Of a DNA stretch of 64,000 bases, positions 7,841 to 15,784 are shown piece after piece; position 1 is the stretch's first letter, and each line of letters starts with the position of its first letter. Both the position numbers and the translations under genes were made by a program. Where the stretch lies: contig NZ_RJAC01000001.1 in the NCBI RefSeq assembly GCF_003999975.1, forward strand, positions 558,001 to 622,000, written 5' to 3'. The notes under the pieces are model-generated. The model was not told the DNA's origin and did no database searches. It saw nothing but the letters and a program-made list of their open reading frames with translations. This DNA is from Actinoplanes solisilvae. Lineage in GTDB: Bacteria; Actinomycetota; Actinomycetes; Mycobacteriales; Micromonosporaceae.

Positions 7841-8860
7841 GTGAATCGCCCGACCCTCATCCCCGGTCTGCCCCGCGTCTGGCGCGAGAGCGGCGAGCTT
7901 CAGCTCGGCTCCGATCCCGCGCGGTCAGTCATGCTCCGCTTCCCCGACCCCCGCACGGCCGGCGTGCTCGACCTGCTCGACGGCACCCGCCCCGAGCATC
8001 GAGTGCTGCACGACGCCGCCCGACAGGGCATCCCGCCCGACGACACCCAGGCCGTTCTCGACTCACTGCGCGCAGCCGGCCTGGCGCTGCCCGCCTCGTC
8101 GTTGCTGCCCTCGTTCTCCTCGAGCCACCGGCTCACCGGCGAGGCCGCCGTGCTGGCACTGCGCGGCGATCCGTCCCGCACCCCCGCCACCCGGCTGCGC
8201 CGTCGCCGCGCCGCCCGGGTGACGATCAGCGGGCGGGGCCGGCTGGGTGCCCCGATCGCGGTCGCGCTGGCCGAGGCGGGCGTCGGGCACATCCATCCCG
8301 AGCTGCCGGGCGTCGTCCAGCGCGGCGAGCTGGCCGCCGGTCCGCTGCGCGGCTCCGACGTCGGCAAACCCCGCAACAAGGCGGTCGCCGAGGCTCTCGA
8401 GCGCGTCGTACCGAAGATCGACACCGCCGGCGGCCGCTCCCCGGCGACCCTGGTCGTCCAACTCGACCCCGACATGCCCGTCGTCCTGCTGGCCGCCGGC
8501 CACGCCCAGCGCCGCCAGCCGCACCTGGCCGTCACGATCCGCGAGGGCACCGTGGTGATCGGCCCGCTGGTTCCCGCCACCGGCAGCCCGTGCCTGGCCT
8601 GCCTCGACAGGCACCGCCGCGACCGCGACGCCGACTGGCCCGGCCCGCCGCCGCGCACCGGGCCGGAGCCCTGCACCGTCGCGACCCTGCTGGCAGCCAC
8701 GGCCTACGCCGTCGAAGAGACTCTGGCGTTCCTCGACGGCGGCACCCCCGAGACGCTCGGCGCCTCAACCGAGCTGACCTCGCCGTCCCGGTTCCGCCGC
8801 CGCACCTGGCCGCCTCATCCCGGGTGCCCCTGCGCCCGTCGCCCACACCGGAGCCGGTGA
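7841..8860 (+). CDS. ThiF/E1-like protein (TOMM cyclodehydratase partner-like)
   Basis: A 339-residue protein. An N-terminal winged-helix-like region (about 1-100) is followed by a Rossmann-type nucleotide-binding core starting at GRGRLGAPIAVALAEAG, and two cysteine pairs (CLACLDRHRRDRD and CPCARR) that probably bind zinc, the layout of ThiF/E1-like adenylating or leader-peptide-recognition proteins. The ThiF-like acidic adenylation residues are not clear, so it may bind a peptide rather than activate one. Start is GTG 7841, 41 bases after the last DnaA-like box. Its stop overlaps a possible ATG at 8860, but the ABC1 kinase more likely starts at 8956. It corresponds in position to Rv3196. Confidence 0.7.
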   Translation: MNRPTLIPGLPRVWRESGELQLGSDPARSVMLRFPDPRTAGVLDLLDGTRPEHRVLHDAARQGIPPDDTQAVLDSLRAAGLALPASSLLPSFSSSHRLTGEAAVLALRGDPSRTPATRLRRRRAARVTISGRGRLGAPIAVALAEAGVGHIHPELPGVVQRGELAAGPLRGSDVGKPRNKAVAEALERVVPKIDTAGGRSPATLVVQLDPDMPVVLLAAGHAQRRQPHLAVTIREGTVVIGPLVPATGSPCLACLDRHRRDRDADWPGPPPRTGPEPCTVATLLAATAYAVEETLAFLDGGTPETLGASTELTSPSRFRRRTWPPHPGCPCARRPHRSR

Positions 8861-8955
8861 TGTTCAAGAATCCGGGGCGGACTTTTGCTTTGCAGTGGGT
8901 ACAAAAGCCATCGAGGCGGACGGTTGAATGGCGCTACTTCGGTCACAATGATCTG

Positions 8956-10302
8956 GTGAGCGACATACCGCGCCGTGCGGCGGCCCGCACCGCCAAGCTG
9001 GCCGCGCTACCTCTGGGGTTCGCGGGACGCACGGCGCTGGGCTTCGGCAAGCGCGCCGTCGGCATCGCCACCGACGTGATCTCGGCCGACATCCAGCAAC
9101 GCACCGCCGAGCAGCTGTTCAGCGTCCTGGGCCAGCTCAAGGGCGGCGCCATGAAGTTCGGTCAGGCACTGTCGGTCTTCGAGGCCGCCCTGCCCGAAGA
9201 GATGGCCGGCCCCTATCGCCAGGCTCTGACCAAGCTGCAAGAGGCCGCTCCGCCGATGCCGGTGGCCAGCCTGCACAAGGCTCTCGCCGAGCAGCTCGGC
9301 CCCGGCTGGCGCGACCTGTTCACCGAGTTCGACGACAGCCCGGCCGCCGCGGCCAGCATCGGCCAGGTGCACCGCGCGGTGTGGAAGTTGCCGCCGGCCC
9401 GCCGCAACGCCCGGCCCAAGACCGTGCAGGTCGCCGTCAAGGTCCAATACCCCGGGGCCGGCGACGCGCTGCTGTCCGACCTCAAGCAGCTCTCCCGCCT
9501 GGCCGGCATGTTCAAGATCATCCAGCCCGGCATGGACATCAAGCCGCTCCTGGCCGAGTTGCGCACCCGCATCACCGAAGAGCTCGACTACGCGATGGAG
9601 GCCGAGGCCCAGACGGCCTTCGCCGAGGCGTTCGCCAAAGACCCCGAGATCTTCGTGCCGCGGGTGATCGCGTCGGCGCCGCGGGTGCTGGTCACCGAGT
9701 GGGTCGAGGGCACCCCGCTGTCCAGGGTGATCAGCGACGGCACGATCGAGGAACGCGACGAGGCCGGCCGCCTGATGGCCACGCTGCACTTCTCGGCGCC
9801 CGCGCGGGCCGGCCTGCTGCACGCCGACCCCCACCCGGGTAATTTCCGCATGCTGCCCGACGGCCGCCTCGGCGTGATCGACTTCGGCGCGGTGGCCCGG
9901 CTGCCCGGCGGCCACCCCGAGCCGATCGGCCGGCTGGTGCGCCTGGCGCTCGACGGCGACGCCCAGGGGGTCGCCGACGGGCTGCGTGACGAGGGCTTCA
10001 TCAAGCCCGACGACGAGCTCGACGCGCAGGCCGTGCTCGACTTCCTGCTTCCGATGATCGAACCGGTCGCGGTCGACAACTTCCGCTTCACCCGCTCCTG
10101 GCTGCGCGGCGAGGCGACCCGGCTGAGCAGCCCCCGCTCCCCGGCCTACCAGCTCAGCCGCAAGCTCAACCTGCCCCCCTCCTACCTGCTGATCCACCGG
10201 GTCACGCTGGGCTCGATCGGTGTGCTCTGCCAGCTCGAGGCCGAGGCCCCCTACCGCGCGATCCTCGAGAAATGGCTGCCCGGCTTCGCTCCGGTCGGAT
10301 GA
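8956..10302 (+). CDS. ABC1/UbiB family atypical protein kinase
   Basis: A 448-residue protein of the ABC1/ADCK/UbiB family (Rv3197 type). It shows the Ala-rich KxGQ-like entry motif KFGQALSVFEA, the VAVKVQYPG lysine motif near residue 165, the catalytic HADPHPGN loop near 290 and the VIDFGAV metal-binding motif near 308. The family binds ATP and is linked to quinone or lipid homeostasis; the substrate here is unknown. I chose GTG 8956 (VSDIPRRAAART) by family N-terminus. An ATG at 8860 overlapping the previous stop would add 32 atypical residues. Confidence 0.9.
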   Translation: MSDIPRRAAARTAKLAALPLGFAGRTALGFGKRAVGIATDVISADIQQRTAEQLFSVLGQLKGGAMKFGQALSVFEAALPEEMAGPYRQALTKLQEAAPPMPVASLHKALAEQLGPGWRDLFTEFDDSPAAAASIGQVHRAVWKLPPARRNARPKTVQVAVKVQYPGAGDALLSDLKQLSRLAGMFKIIQPGMDIKPLLAELRTRITEELDYAMEAEAQTAFAEAFAKDPEIFVPRVIASAPRVLVTEWVEGTPLSRVISDGTIEERDEAGRLMATLHFSAPARAGLLHADPHPGNFRMLPDGRLGVIDFGAVARLPGGHPEPIGRLVRLALDGDAQGVADGLRDEGFIKPDDELDAQAVLDFLLPMIEPVAVDNFRFTRSWLRGEATRLSSPRSPAYQLSRKLNLPPSYLLIHRVTLGSIGVLCQLEAEAPYRAILEKWLPGFAPVG

Positions 10303-10327
10303 CCCCCCGGCAACCAGCCATGATCTG

Positions 10328-11614
10328 ATGGTCGACATGGATGCCTCCGCCCACATCGACGACCTGGCCGCCTTCGTCTCGGCGTCGCCGAGCTCCTATC
10401 ACGCCGCCGACGAGGTCGCCCGCCGGCTGAGCGAGGCCGGTTACGTGACGCTCGACGAGACGGCCGACTGGTCCGAGGCCGTGCAGCCCGGGGCGCGGCT
10501 CGTGGCCATACGGGATGGGTCGGTCATCGCTCTGGCTCTGCCCGCGACGGCCGGCCGGGGCACGCCGTTCCGCGTGTTCGGCAGCCACACCGACTCGCCC
10601 GGCTTCAAGCTCAAGCCCAAGCCGTCGACGGTCACGTTCGGCTGGTGGCAGGCCGGCGTCGAGGTCTACGGCGGACCGATCGTGTCGTCCTGGTTCGACC
10701 GCGAACTCGAATTCGCGGGCCGGATCGTCCACCGTGACGGCACCGTCCAATTGGTGCGCACCGGCCCGTTCGCGCGAATCCCGCATCTGGCGATCCACCT
10801 CGACCGCGCGGTCAACGAGTCGTTCGCCCCCGACAAGCAGCGCGAGCTCCAGCCGGTCTGGGGTGTGGGCACGCCCGAGGACGCCGACATCGTCGCCCAC
10901 CTGGCCCGGCTGGCCGACATGGCCGCGGCCGACGTGGCCGGCTACGACATCGTCACCGTCGACTCCGCCGCGCCCGCCCGGTTCGGCGCCGACCGCAAGC
11001 TCTTCGCCTCGGCCCGCCTCGACAACCTCTCCTCAGTGCACGCCGGTGTGACCGCCCTCCTCGCGACCGAACCCACCGACGCGATCGCGGTCCTGGCCGC
11101 CTTCGACCACGAGGAGGTCGGCTCGGAGACCCGCTCGGGCGCCGCCGGTCCGTTCCTGGCCGACGTCCTGGAGCGAGTCTCGTCCGCACTGGGCGGCGAC
11201 CGGTCCGACCTGGCCCGCGCGATCGCCGGCTCGTGGTGCCTGTCGTCCGACGCGGGCCACGCCGTGCACCCGAACCGTCCCGAGAAGCACGACCCGGTCA
11301 ACCGCCCGCTGCCCGGCGCCGGCCCGCTGCTGAAGATCAACGCCAACCAGCGCTACACCACCGACGGCCCCGGCGCAGCCCTCTGGGCCCGCACCTGCGC
11401 CGCCGCCCAGATCCCCTACCAGGAGTTCGTCTCCAACAACTCCGTCCCGTGCGGCTCCACGATCGGCCCGATCACGGCCGCCCGCATCGGCATCCCCACT
11501 CTCGACGTGGGCGTCGCCCTGCTCTCGATGCACTCGGCCCGCGAGCTGTGCCACGTCGACGACCCGGCCTACCTGACCGCGGCCGCCGAGGTGTTCCTGT
11601 CAGCCAAAGCCTGA
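10328..11614 (+). CDS. M18 family aspartyl aminopeptidase
   Basis: A 428-residue cytosolic metallo-aminopeptidase of the M18 family, normally a two-zinc dodecamer removing N-terminal acidic residues. Visible hallmarks are SHTDSPGFKLKP (first zinc His and Asp, near residue 86), DHEEVGSETRSGA (catalytic glutamates), SSDAGHAVHPN and the C-terminal VPCGSTIGP, all intact and at family spacing. ATG 10328 is used, and an ATG nine bases later is an alternative. Neither has a clear ribosome binding site. The stop codon lies in a short tandem repeat, then a strong terminator follows. Confidence 0.92.
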   Translation: MVDMDASAHIDDLAAFVSASPSSYHAADEVARRLSEAGYVTLDETADWSEAVQPGARLVAIRDGSVIALALPATAGRGTPFRVFGSHTDSPGFKLKPKPSTVTFGWWQAGVEVYGGPIVSSWFDRELEFAGRIVHRDGTVQLVRTGPFARIPHLAIHLDRAVNESFAPDKQRELQPVWGVGTPEDADIVAHLARLADMAAADVAGYDIVTVDSAAPARFGADRKLFASARLDNLSSVHAGVTALLATEPTDAIAVLAAFDHEEVGSETRSGAAGPFLADVLERVSSALGGDRSDLARAIAGSWCLSSDAGHAVHPNRPEKHDPVNRPLPGAGPLLKINANQRYTTDGPGAALWARTCAAAQIPYQEFVSNNSVPCGSTIGPITAARIGIPTLDVGVALLSMHSARELCHVDDPAYLTAAAEVFLSAKA

Positions 11615-11665
11615 GACACAAGTCTGGCAATGCCTGAGACACAAAGTCAGCCAGAAGCCTGAGAA
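11609..11665 (+). repeat. Short tandem repeat spanning the M18 stop codon
   Basis: GCCTGAGACACAA recurs at 11609, 11632 and, shortened to GCCTGAGA, at 11657 (periods 23 and 25 bases). The first copy carries the stop codon of the M18 gene, so the later copies look like duplications of the gene's 3' end. Confidence 0.7.
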
Positions 11666-11670
11666 TCCAC

Positions 11671-11717
11671 AAAGGCGAGAGGCCCGGCCGCGGTGTGCGG
11701 ACGGGCCTCTCGCCTTT
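11671..11717. terminator. Strong bidirectional terminator
   Basis: Perfect 16-bp stem AAAGGCGAGAGGCCCG / CGGGCCTCTCGCCTTT around a 15-base loop, with A and T runs at the two ends so that it works from both sides. It separates the M18 gene (+) from the convergent whiB7 unit (-). Confidence 0.88.
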
Positions 11718-11746
11718 CTCTACAGGTGTTCAGCGAGTCGCGGGGA

Positions 11747-11962
11747 TCAGAATCGCCGGCCGCCGAGTTCGCGGGAGGCGGTGTGGCGGGCCTCCATGGC
11801 AACGCGGCGAGCGGGACGGTGTGCCTCAGGTGTGGTGTCACTCTGAGGCCGACGCATTCGGGCCCTGCTCAACGCTTCTTGGAGAAGTCTCATCTTGGTC
11901 TCTCCGCTCGGATACATGGCAGTGGTCTGCTTCCGGTAGTCGGGGTGGGGGAGGGTGGTCAT
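11747..11962 (-). CDS. Small basic protein translationally coupled to whiB7
   Basis: A 71-residue Arg-rich protein (MTTLPHPDYRKQTTAMYPSG...) of unknown function with no cysteines and no membrane segment. Its ATG (11962) follows the whiB7 stop codon by one base (TGA-G-ATG), so it is almost certainly translated from the whiB7 mRNA. It is followed by the bidirectional terminator, closing the operon. It may be a resistance-regulon accessory protein, but this is inferred only from position. Confidence 0.7.
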   Translation of the reverse strand: MTTLPHPDYRKQTTAMYPSGETKMRLLQEALSRARMRRPQSDTTPEAHRPARRVAMEARHTASRELGGRRF

Positions 11963-11963
11963 C

Positions 11964-12326
11964 TCAGGCCGCCAGACGGACGGCGTTGCGGGAGTCGAGT
12001 CCGTTCGCGGCGAGCCGCTCCTCGACCTCGTGGGCCAGCTCGGCGTCGCGCGCCACGTCAGCCTTGCGAGGACGGCCACGCGGCCGCTTGCGCGGAACCA
12101 CGGCACCGCGCTCGAAGATCTCGCCACCCCAGACACCCCAGGGCTCGTTCCGCTCGACCGCGCCGGCGAGGCACTCGACGCGCAGCGGGCAGTCGCCGCA
12201 CATCGACTTGGCCAGTTCCAGCTGGGCCGGGGAGTCCGAGAACCACAGGTCCGGGTCGAACTTCCGACAGGGCAGGTTTGCCTCGATCTCGACGCTCACG
12301 TCGAGTGGGGCCAGCGCCAGACTCAT
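11964..12326 (-). CDS. whiB7: WhiB7 transcription factor (Fe-S, AT-hook)
   Basis: A 120-residue WhiB-family protein with the four cluster-binding cysteines (C20 and the CGDC..C group), the turn motif EPWGVWGGE, and a C-terminal AT-hook (RGRPRK). The AT-hook identifies the WhiB7/WblC subgroup rather than other Wbl proteins. WhiB7 binds the primary sigma factor and activates intrinsic antibiotic-resistance genes and itself. Start ATG 12326 follows GAGAGG about 10 bases upstream. It sits at the conserved place beside uvrD2 and the ABC1 kinase. Upstream lies a long leader with an ORF and a terminator. Confidence 0.95.
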   Translation of the reverse strand: MSLALAPLDVSVEIEANLPCRKFDPDLWFSDSPAQLELAKSMCGDCPLRVECLAGAVERNEPWGVWGGEIFERGAVVPRKRPRGRPRKADVARDAELAHEVEERLAANGLDSRNAVRLAA

Positions 12327-12402
12327 AAAGCCCGGTCACCTCTCTCTTCTCATCGATCTTCTGGATCGCCGTTCAGGTCGTGCGTCCGGCCGGTGAGCCG
12401 GC

Positions 12403-12445
12403 AAAAAAATTAGGCCGCGGATCCCGGTTACGGGTTCCGCGGCCT
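12403..12445 (-). terminator. Intrinsic terminator in the whiB7 leader (attenuator)
   Basis: On the minus strand AGGCCGCGGA-A-CCCG, loop TAAC, CGGG-A-TCCGCGGCCT forms a 14-bp stem with one mismatch, followed directly by AA and seven T residues. It is a textbook Rho-independent terminator placed inside the transcript, 77 bases before the whiB7 start codon and 25 bases after the upstream ORF's stop codon, as expected for transcription attenuation. Confidence 0.9.
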
Positions 12446-12490
12446 CGAGGTGAGCCGGAGGTCTGTTTGTCAGACCGGCCTTCCTCGAGG
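12443..12490 (-). promoter_or_regulatory. Candidate antiterminator in the whiB7 leader
   Basis: CCTCGAGG occurs at 12443-12450 and again at 12483-12490. The self-complementary copies can pair, enclosing a second hairpin (GGTCTG/CAGACC) around the upstream ORF stop codon at 12470. The 3' copy shares bases 12443-12445 with the terminator's left arm, so the two folds compete. A ribosome finishing the upstream ORF would cover the 5' copy and free the terminator. Confidence 0.55.
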
Positions 12491-12808
12491 CGGGACACCG
12501 CTGCCACCATCCGTGTAGCGCTTAATGGAGACGTTGCTGCCCTTGAACCCAGGGGTGGTGCCGTTGGTGCTGTTGGTGCTGTTGATTCCGGTGCGCGCCA
12601 GATCGCCCAGCTCGGCCTGGACGGAGACCTGGTGCACCCGCTGAACCGGAGCCCGCTCTGCGGCCAGCACGGCCACCGAAACGGGGGCCACGGCCGAGAT
12701 CGGAGCCCGCTCGAGTTTCGCCACGGGGACGAACGACGAGGCGGACGGAGCGCAGGCAAGGGTCAGCGGCATCCACGGTCGTGTCGTCGTCATCATGAAG
12801 ATCTCCAT
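12470..12808 (-). CDS. Upstream ORF of the whiB7 leader (112 residues)
   Basis: It starts at ATG 12808 (MEIFMMTTTRPWMPLTLA) with a near-ideal GGAGGAGG eight bases upstream, and ends at 12470 just before the attenuator. The product has no recognised domain. It is Ala/Pro/Val-rich in the middle and has an Asn-Ser-Thr stretch (NSTNSTNGTT) near the end. The reading of its translation status, rather than a function of the peptide, may be what matters: ribosome stalling by antibiotics would change leader folding. It is longer than the mycobacterial whiB7 leader peptides I recall, so it could also encode a functional protein. Confidence 0.6.
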   Translation of the reverse strand: MEIFMMTTTRPWMPLTLACAPSASSFVPVAKLERAPISAVAPVSVAVLAAERAPVQRVHQVSVQAELGDLARTGINSTNSTNGTTPGFKGSNVSIKRYTDGGSGVPPRGRPV

Positions 12809-12886
12809 GTCTGCCACCTCCTCCAATTGCTTGCACTCGTAGTGTTTAAGTCCGCCGAACATCCCTGCTCGGCGAGGCGTGTTCTG

Positions 12887-12926
12887 AGGCTATGCCTGCC
12901 TCCACGGGCGAGGCAAACGAATTAAC
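12887..12926 (-). promoter_or_regulatory. Probable whiB7 promoter
   Basis: On the minus strand: AT-rich GTTAATTCGT immediately upstream of -35 TTGCCT (12911-12916), an 18-base spacer, and -10 TAGCCT (12887-12892). An AT-rich block just before the -35 is the known signature of WhiB7-activated promoters, so autoregulation is likely. Transcription would begin near 12880, giving a leader of about 550 bases. Confidence 0.55.
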
Positions 12927-12929
12927 GGA

Positions 12930-15065
12930 CTAGTTTTCAAAGTTTTTTGAGAGGGCTTCCTCGGGGCTCGCGCCACCCACGAGAGCGAACACCGCGGCCC
13001 CGTGCTGACCCAGCTTGCGAGCCCCGATCCCGGCGATCGCCAGCAGTTCCGGCGGCGTCGCCGGGCGCCGTTCGGCCAGCGCCACCAGCGTCGCGTCGGT
13101 GAATACCACGTACGCAGGGACTTTGAGCTCGGCGGCGGCGGCCGCGCGCCACTTCTGCAGGCGCTCGAAAAGGTCCTCGTCGAGGTCGGACGGGCAGGTC
13201 GGGCAGCGGCCCAGTTTGCGGTCGGCCCCGGCCAGCAAAGTGGCGCCGCAGACCCGGCACGAGGACACCTGCGGACGCCGGCGGTCGGGTTTCCGACTCC
13301 GGTCGCCGGCCCGTTCGGTCGACGAGGTGCGTTCGAGCTGCGGCAGGAAACGGCAGGGGCGGCGCGCCCGGCTGCCCGTCGAGCGCGACTGGCCGTACGA
13401 GAGCCACAGCCACTGACGGGCCCGCGTGACCCCGACGTAGAGCAGCCGTCGCTCCTCCTCGAGCTGGTCGGGCGTCTTGGCGTACGTGGTCGGCAGCGTG
13501 CCGTCGGCCAGCCCGACCAGGAAGACCGCGTCCCATTCGAGGCCCTTGGCCGAATGCAGCGAGGCCAGGGTGACGCCGGCGACGGTAGGCGCGTGCTGTT
13601 GCTCGGCCCGCCGGGACAGCTCCTCGTTGAAAGCGGTCAGGGTGAGGTCGCGCTGCACGGCCCCGGCCTCGCCGATCGGTTCGACCACCAGAACCTTCGC
13701 AAAGTCCTCGGCCAGGGCGACGAGCGCGGCCAGCGCCTCCCACTGCTCGCGCGCCGCACCGCCGGGCGGAGGCTGCTCGCGTTGCCAGCCCGTCGCGGCG
13801 AGCGCGTCGACCACCGCCTGCACCAACGGCGTCTCACCGGGGGTCGAGCGTACGGCGGCCCGCATCGCGATCATCGCCTGGCGGACCTCGGGCCGCTCGA
13901 AGAACCGTTCGGCGCCCCGCACCACGTACGGCACCTCGGCCTCGGCGAGTGCCTTTTCGTACGTCTCCGACTGCGCGTTGGTCCGGAAGAGCACGGCGAT
14001 CTCGCTGGCCGGCATGCCCGACGCGATCAGCTCGCGACAGCGCCGGGCCACCGCGACCGCCTCGCCCGCCTCGTCCGGGAAGATCTTGAGTTCGGGCTCG
14101 GCGCCGGGCGGTCGCTGACCGACGAGTTCCAGCCGCAGCCGTGCCTCGTTGCCGCGGGCCTGCCGGATCACCGCGTTGGCCAGCCCGACCACCTGCGGGG
14201 TGGAGCGGTAGTCGCGGACCAACCGGATCACCACGGCCTCGCGGCGCTGCCGGGGGAAGTCGATGAGGTACGAAGAGGTGGCACCGGTGAACGAATAGAT
14301 CGTCTGGCTGGCGTCGCCGACCACGGTGAGGTCGTCGCGCCCGCCCAGCCAGGCTTCGAGCAGCCGCTGCTGCAGCGGGTTGACGTCCTGATACTCGTCC
14401 ACGACGAAGTGGCGGTACTGCGAGCGGATCTGCTCGGCCACGTCCGGGTGCTCCTCGATCCCCCAGACCGCCGCGCGCAGCATGTCCTCGAAATCGATCA
14501 CACCCTGCCGGCGTTTGAGCGACTCGTACGCGGCGAAGACCTCGGCGACCTTGGCCGGCTCGAAAGGCGGCTCACGCAACGCCTTCTTGGCCGCCACCGC
14601 GTACTCCCCCGGCTCGACGAGCGACGACTTCGCCCACTCGATCTCGCTGGCCAGGTCGCGCGCACCGGTGCGGTCGGCTCGCACCCCCGCGCGCGCCGCC
14701 GCCAGCCCGACCACTCGCGCCTTGCTCTCGAGCAGCTCGGGCATCGACCGGCCCTCGAGCAGCCGGGGCGCGAAGTAGCGCACCTGGCGCAGCGCGGCCG
14801 CGTGAAACGTACGGGCCTGAACGCCGGAGGCGCCGAGCTCGGTGAGCCGGGACCGCATCTCGGCGGCCGCCCGCGCCGTGAAGGTGACCGCGAGGATGTG
14901 CCGCGGGCTCACCTCGCCGGTCAGCGTTCGATAGGCGATCCGGTGGGTGATCGCCCGGGTCTTGCCCGTCCCGGCGCCGGCGAGGATGCAGACCGGCCCG
15001 GCGGGGGCGGTCACCGCCGTCCGCTGCTCGGGGTCGAGACCGGCCAGCACCGCATCAGTCCGCAC
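12930..15065 (-). CDS. uvrD2: UvrD2-type superfamily I DNA helicase with HRDC domain
   Basis: A 711-residue 3'-5' helicase. Walker A GAGTGKT (residues 30-36), Walker B/motif II DEYQD (near 222), the QTIYSFTGA motif III region and the LHSAKGLEWD motif V are present. A four-cysteine zinc knuckle (CRVC...CPTC, about 602-625) and a C-terminal HRDC domain (about 640-705) identify the UvrD2 form specific to actinobacteria (Rv3198c type), used in DNA repair and essential in mycobacteria. Start is GTG 15065. It is divergent from mycoredoxin and upstream of whiB7, as in mycobacteria. Confidence 0.93.
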   Translation of the reverse strand: MRTDAVLAGLDPEQRTAVTAPAGPVCILAGAGTGKTRAITHRIAYRTLTGEVSPRHILAVTFTARAAAEMRSRLTELGASGVQARTFHAAALRQVRYFAPRLLEGRSMPELLESKARVVGLAAARAGVRADRTGARDLASEIEWAKSSLVEPGEYAVAAKKALREPPFEPAKVAEVFAAYESLKRRQGVIDFEDMLRAAVWGIEEHPDVAEQIRSQYRHFVVDEYQDVNPLQQRLLEAWLGGRDDLTVVGDASQTIYSFTGATSSYLIDFPRQRREAVVIRLVRDYRSTPQVVGLANAVIRQARGNEARLRLELVGQRPPGAEPELKIFPDEAGEAVAVARRCRELIASGMPASEIAVLFRTNAQSETYEKALAEAEVPYVVRGAERFFERPEVRQAMIAMRAAVRSTPGETPLVQAVVDALAATGWQREQPPPGGAAREQWEALAALVALAEDFAKVLVVEPIGEAGAVQRDLTLTAFNEELSRRAEQQHAPTVAGVTLASLHSAKGLEWDAVFLVGLADGTLPTTYAKTPDQLEEERRLLYVGVTRARQWLWLSYGQSRSTGSRARRPCRFLPQLERTSSTERAGDRSRKPDRRRPQVSSCRVCGATLLAGADRKLGRCPTCPSDLDEDLFERLQKWRAAAAAELKVPAYVVFTDATLVALAERRPATPPELLAIAGIGARKLGQHGAAVFALVGGASPEEALSKNFEN

Positions 15066-15147
15066 GATAGGGAATCATGGCACCCGGGTCGCGCGTTGTG
15101 CCGGAAGGCGCAGTGCCATGTGACCCAGCCGAAGGAGTTCGCGACCG

Positions 15148-15393
15148 ATGTTGACCATGTACTCGACGTCCTGGTGCGGCTATTGCCACCGTCTCAAGTC
15201 GCAGCTCGACCGTGAGGGCATCGCCTACGAGGTGGTGGACATCGAGCAGGAGCCGGCCGCGGCCGACTTCGTGATGAGCGTCAACGGCGGCAACCAGACC
15301 GTGCCCACCCTCAAGTTCGACGACGGCTCGGCTTTGACGAACCCGTCGATCGTGCAGGTCAAGGAACACCTGTCGGCTCTGACCGCGGGCTGA
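15148..15393 (+). CDS. mrx1: Mycoredoxin (glutaredoxin-like)
   Basis: An 81-residue thioredoxin-fold protein beginning MLTMYSTSWCGYCHRLK. The active-site CGYC and the cis-proline motif QTVPTLKF are intact. Mycoredoxin-1 reduces mycothiol mixed disulfides, and the window also holds mshB for mycothiol synthesis. ATG 15148 follows GAAGGAG about 11 bases upstream. It is divergent from uvrD2. Its last 35 bases overlap the end of the convergent hypothetical gene. Confidence 0.93.
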   Translation: MLTMYSTSWCGYCHRLKSQLDREGIAYEVVDIEQEPAAADFVMSVNGGNQTVPTLKFDDGSALTNPSIVQVKEHLSALTAG

Positions 15394-15784
15394 TCCCGGC
15401 GGCGGCGAGCTCCTCGGCCTGCGCGATCAGGCTGTCGAGCTCGTCGTCGGTCAGGGCCAGCTCGTCGGCGAGACGAGCGAATACCAGCAGATGTACGGCG
15501 GTACGCACGCTCTCCGCGATTCCGTCCACCGGTACCTGCTCGCCCAGAGCCTCGCGCACCAGCATCTCGGCCTCGAGCAGCGGCAGCGCGGCCGAGCGGA
15601 CGGCCGCCGTGACAGTTCGCCCGATCTCGGCCAGCGGGCTGTCGGTTTCGAAGCGCCTTCGCGCGGCCAGTCCGAAAGCGATCTCCCAAACGCGACGCGC
15701 GCCGGAGTCCGGCGTGTCCCCCGTGCGGGGCGCCTCCTCGGCCACCACGAGTCGCAGATAACGCCCTGCCTCGGTGTGCGTCAC
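15359..15784 (-). CDS. Hypothetical all-helical protein, second of a related pair
   Basis: A 141-residue acidic, probably helical cytosolic protein with no cysteines or catalytic signature. Its start GTG (15784) overlaps the stop of the upstream gene (GTGA), implying translational coupling. Its pattern (RRRFETDSPLAEIGRTV ... EAEMLVREALGE ... ADELALTDDEL) aligns by eye with that of its neighbour, suggesting tandem duplication. The 3' end overlaps mycoredoxin. Function unknown. Confidence 0.75.
   Translation of the reverse strand: MTHTEAGRYLRLVVAEEAPRTGDTPDSGARRVWEIAFGLAARRRFETDSPLAEIGRTVTAAVRSAALPLLEAEMLVREALGEQVPVDGIAESVRTAVHLLVFARLADELALTDDELDSLIAQAEELAAAGISPRSEPTGVP

Noticed and set aside
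13002..15215. A 737-codon frame opposite uvrD2
   Set aside because: Antisense shadow of the helicase, with no recognisable motif and runs of charged residues typical of a reversed high-GC gene.
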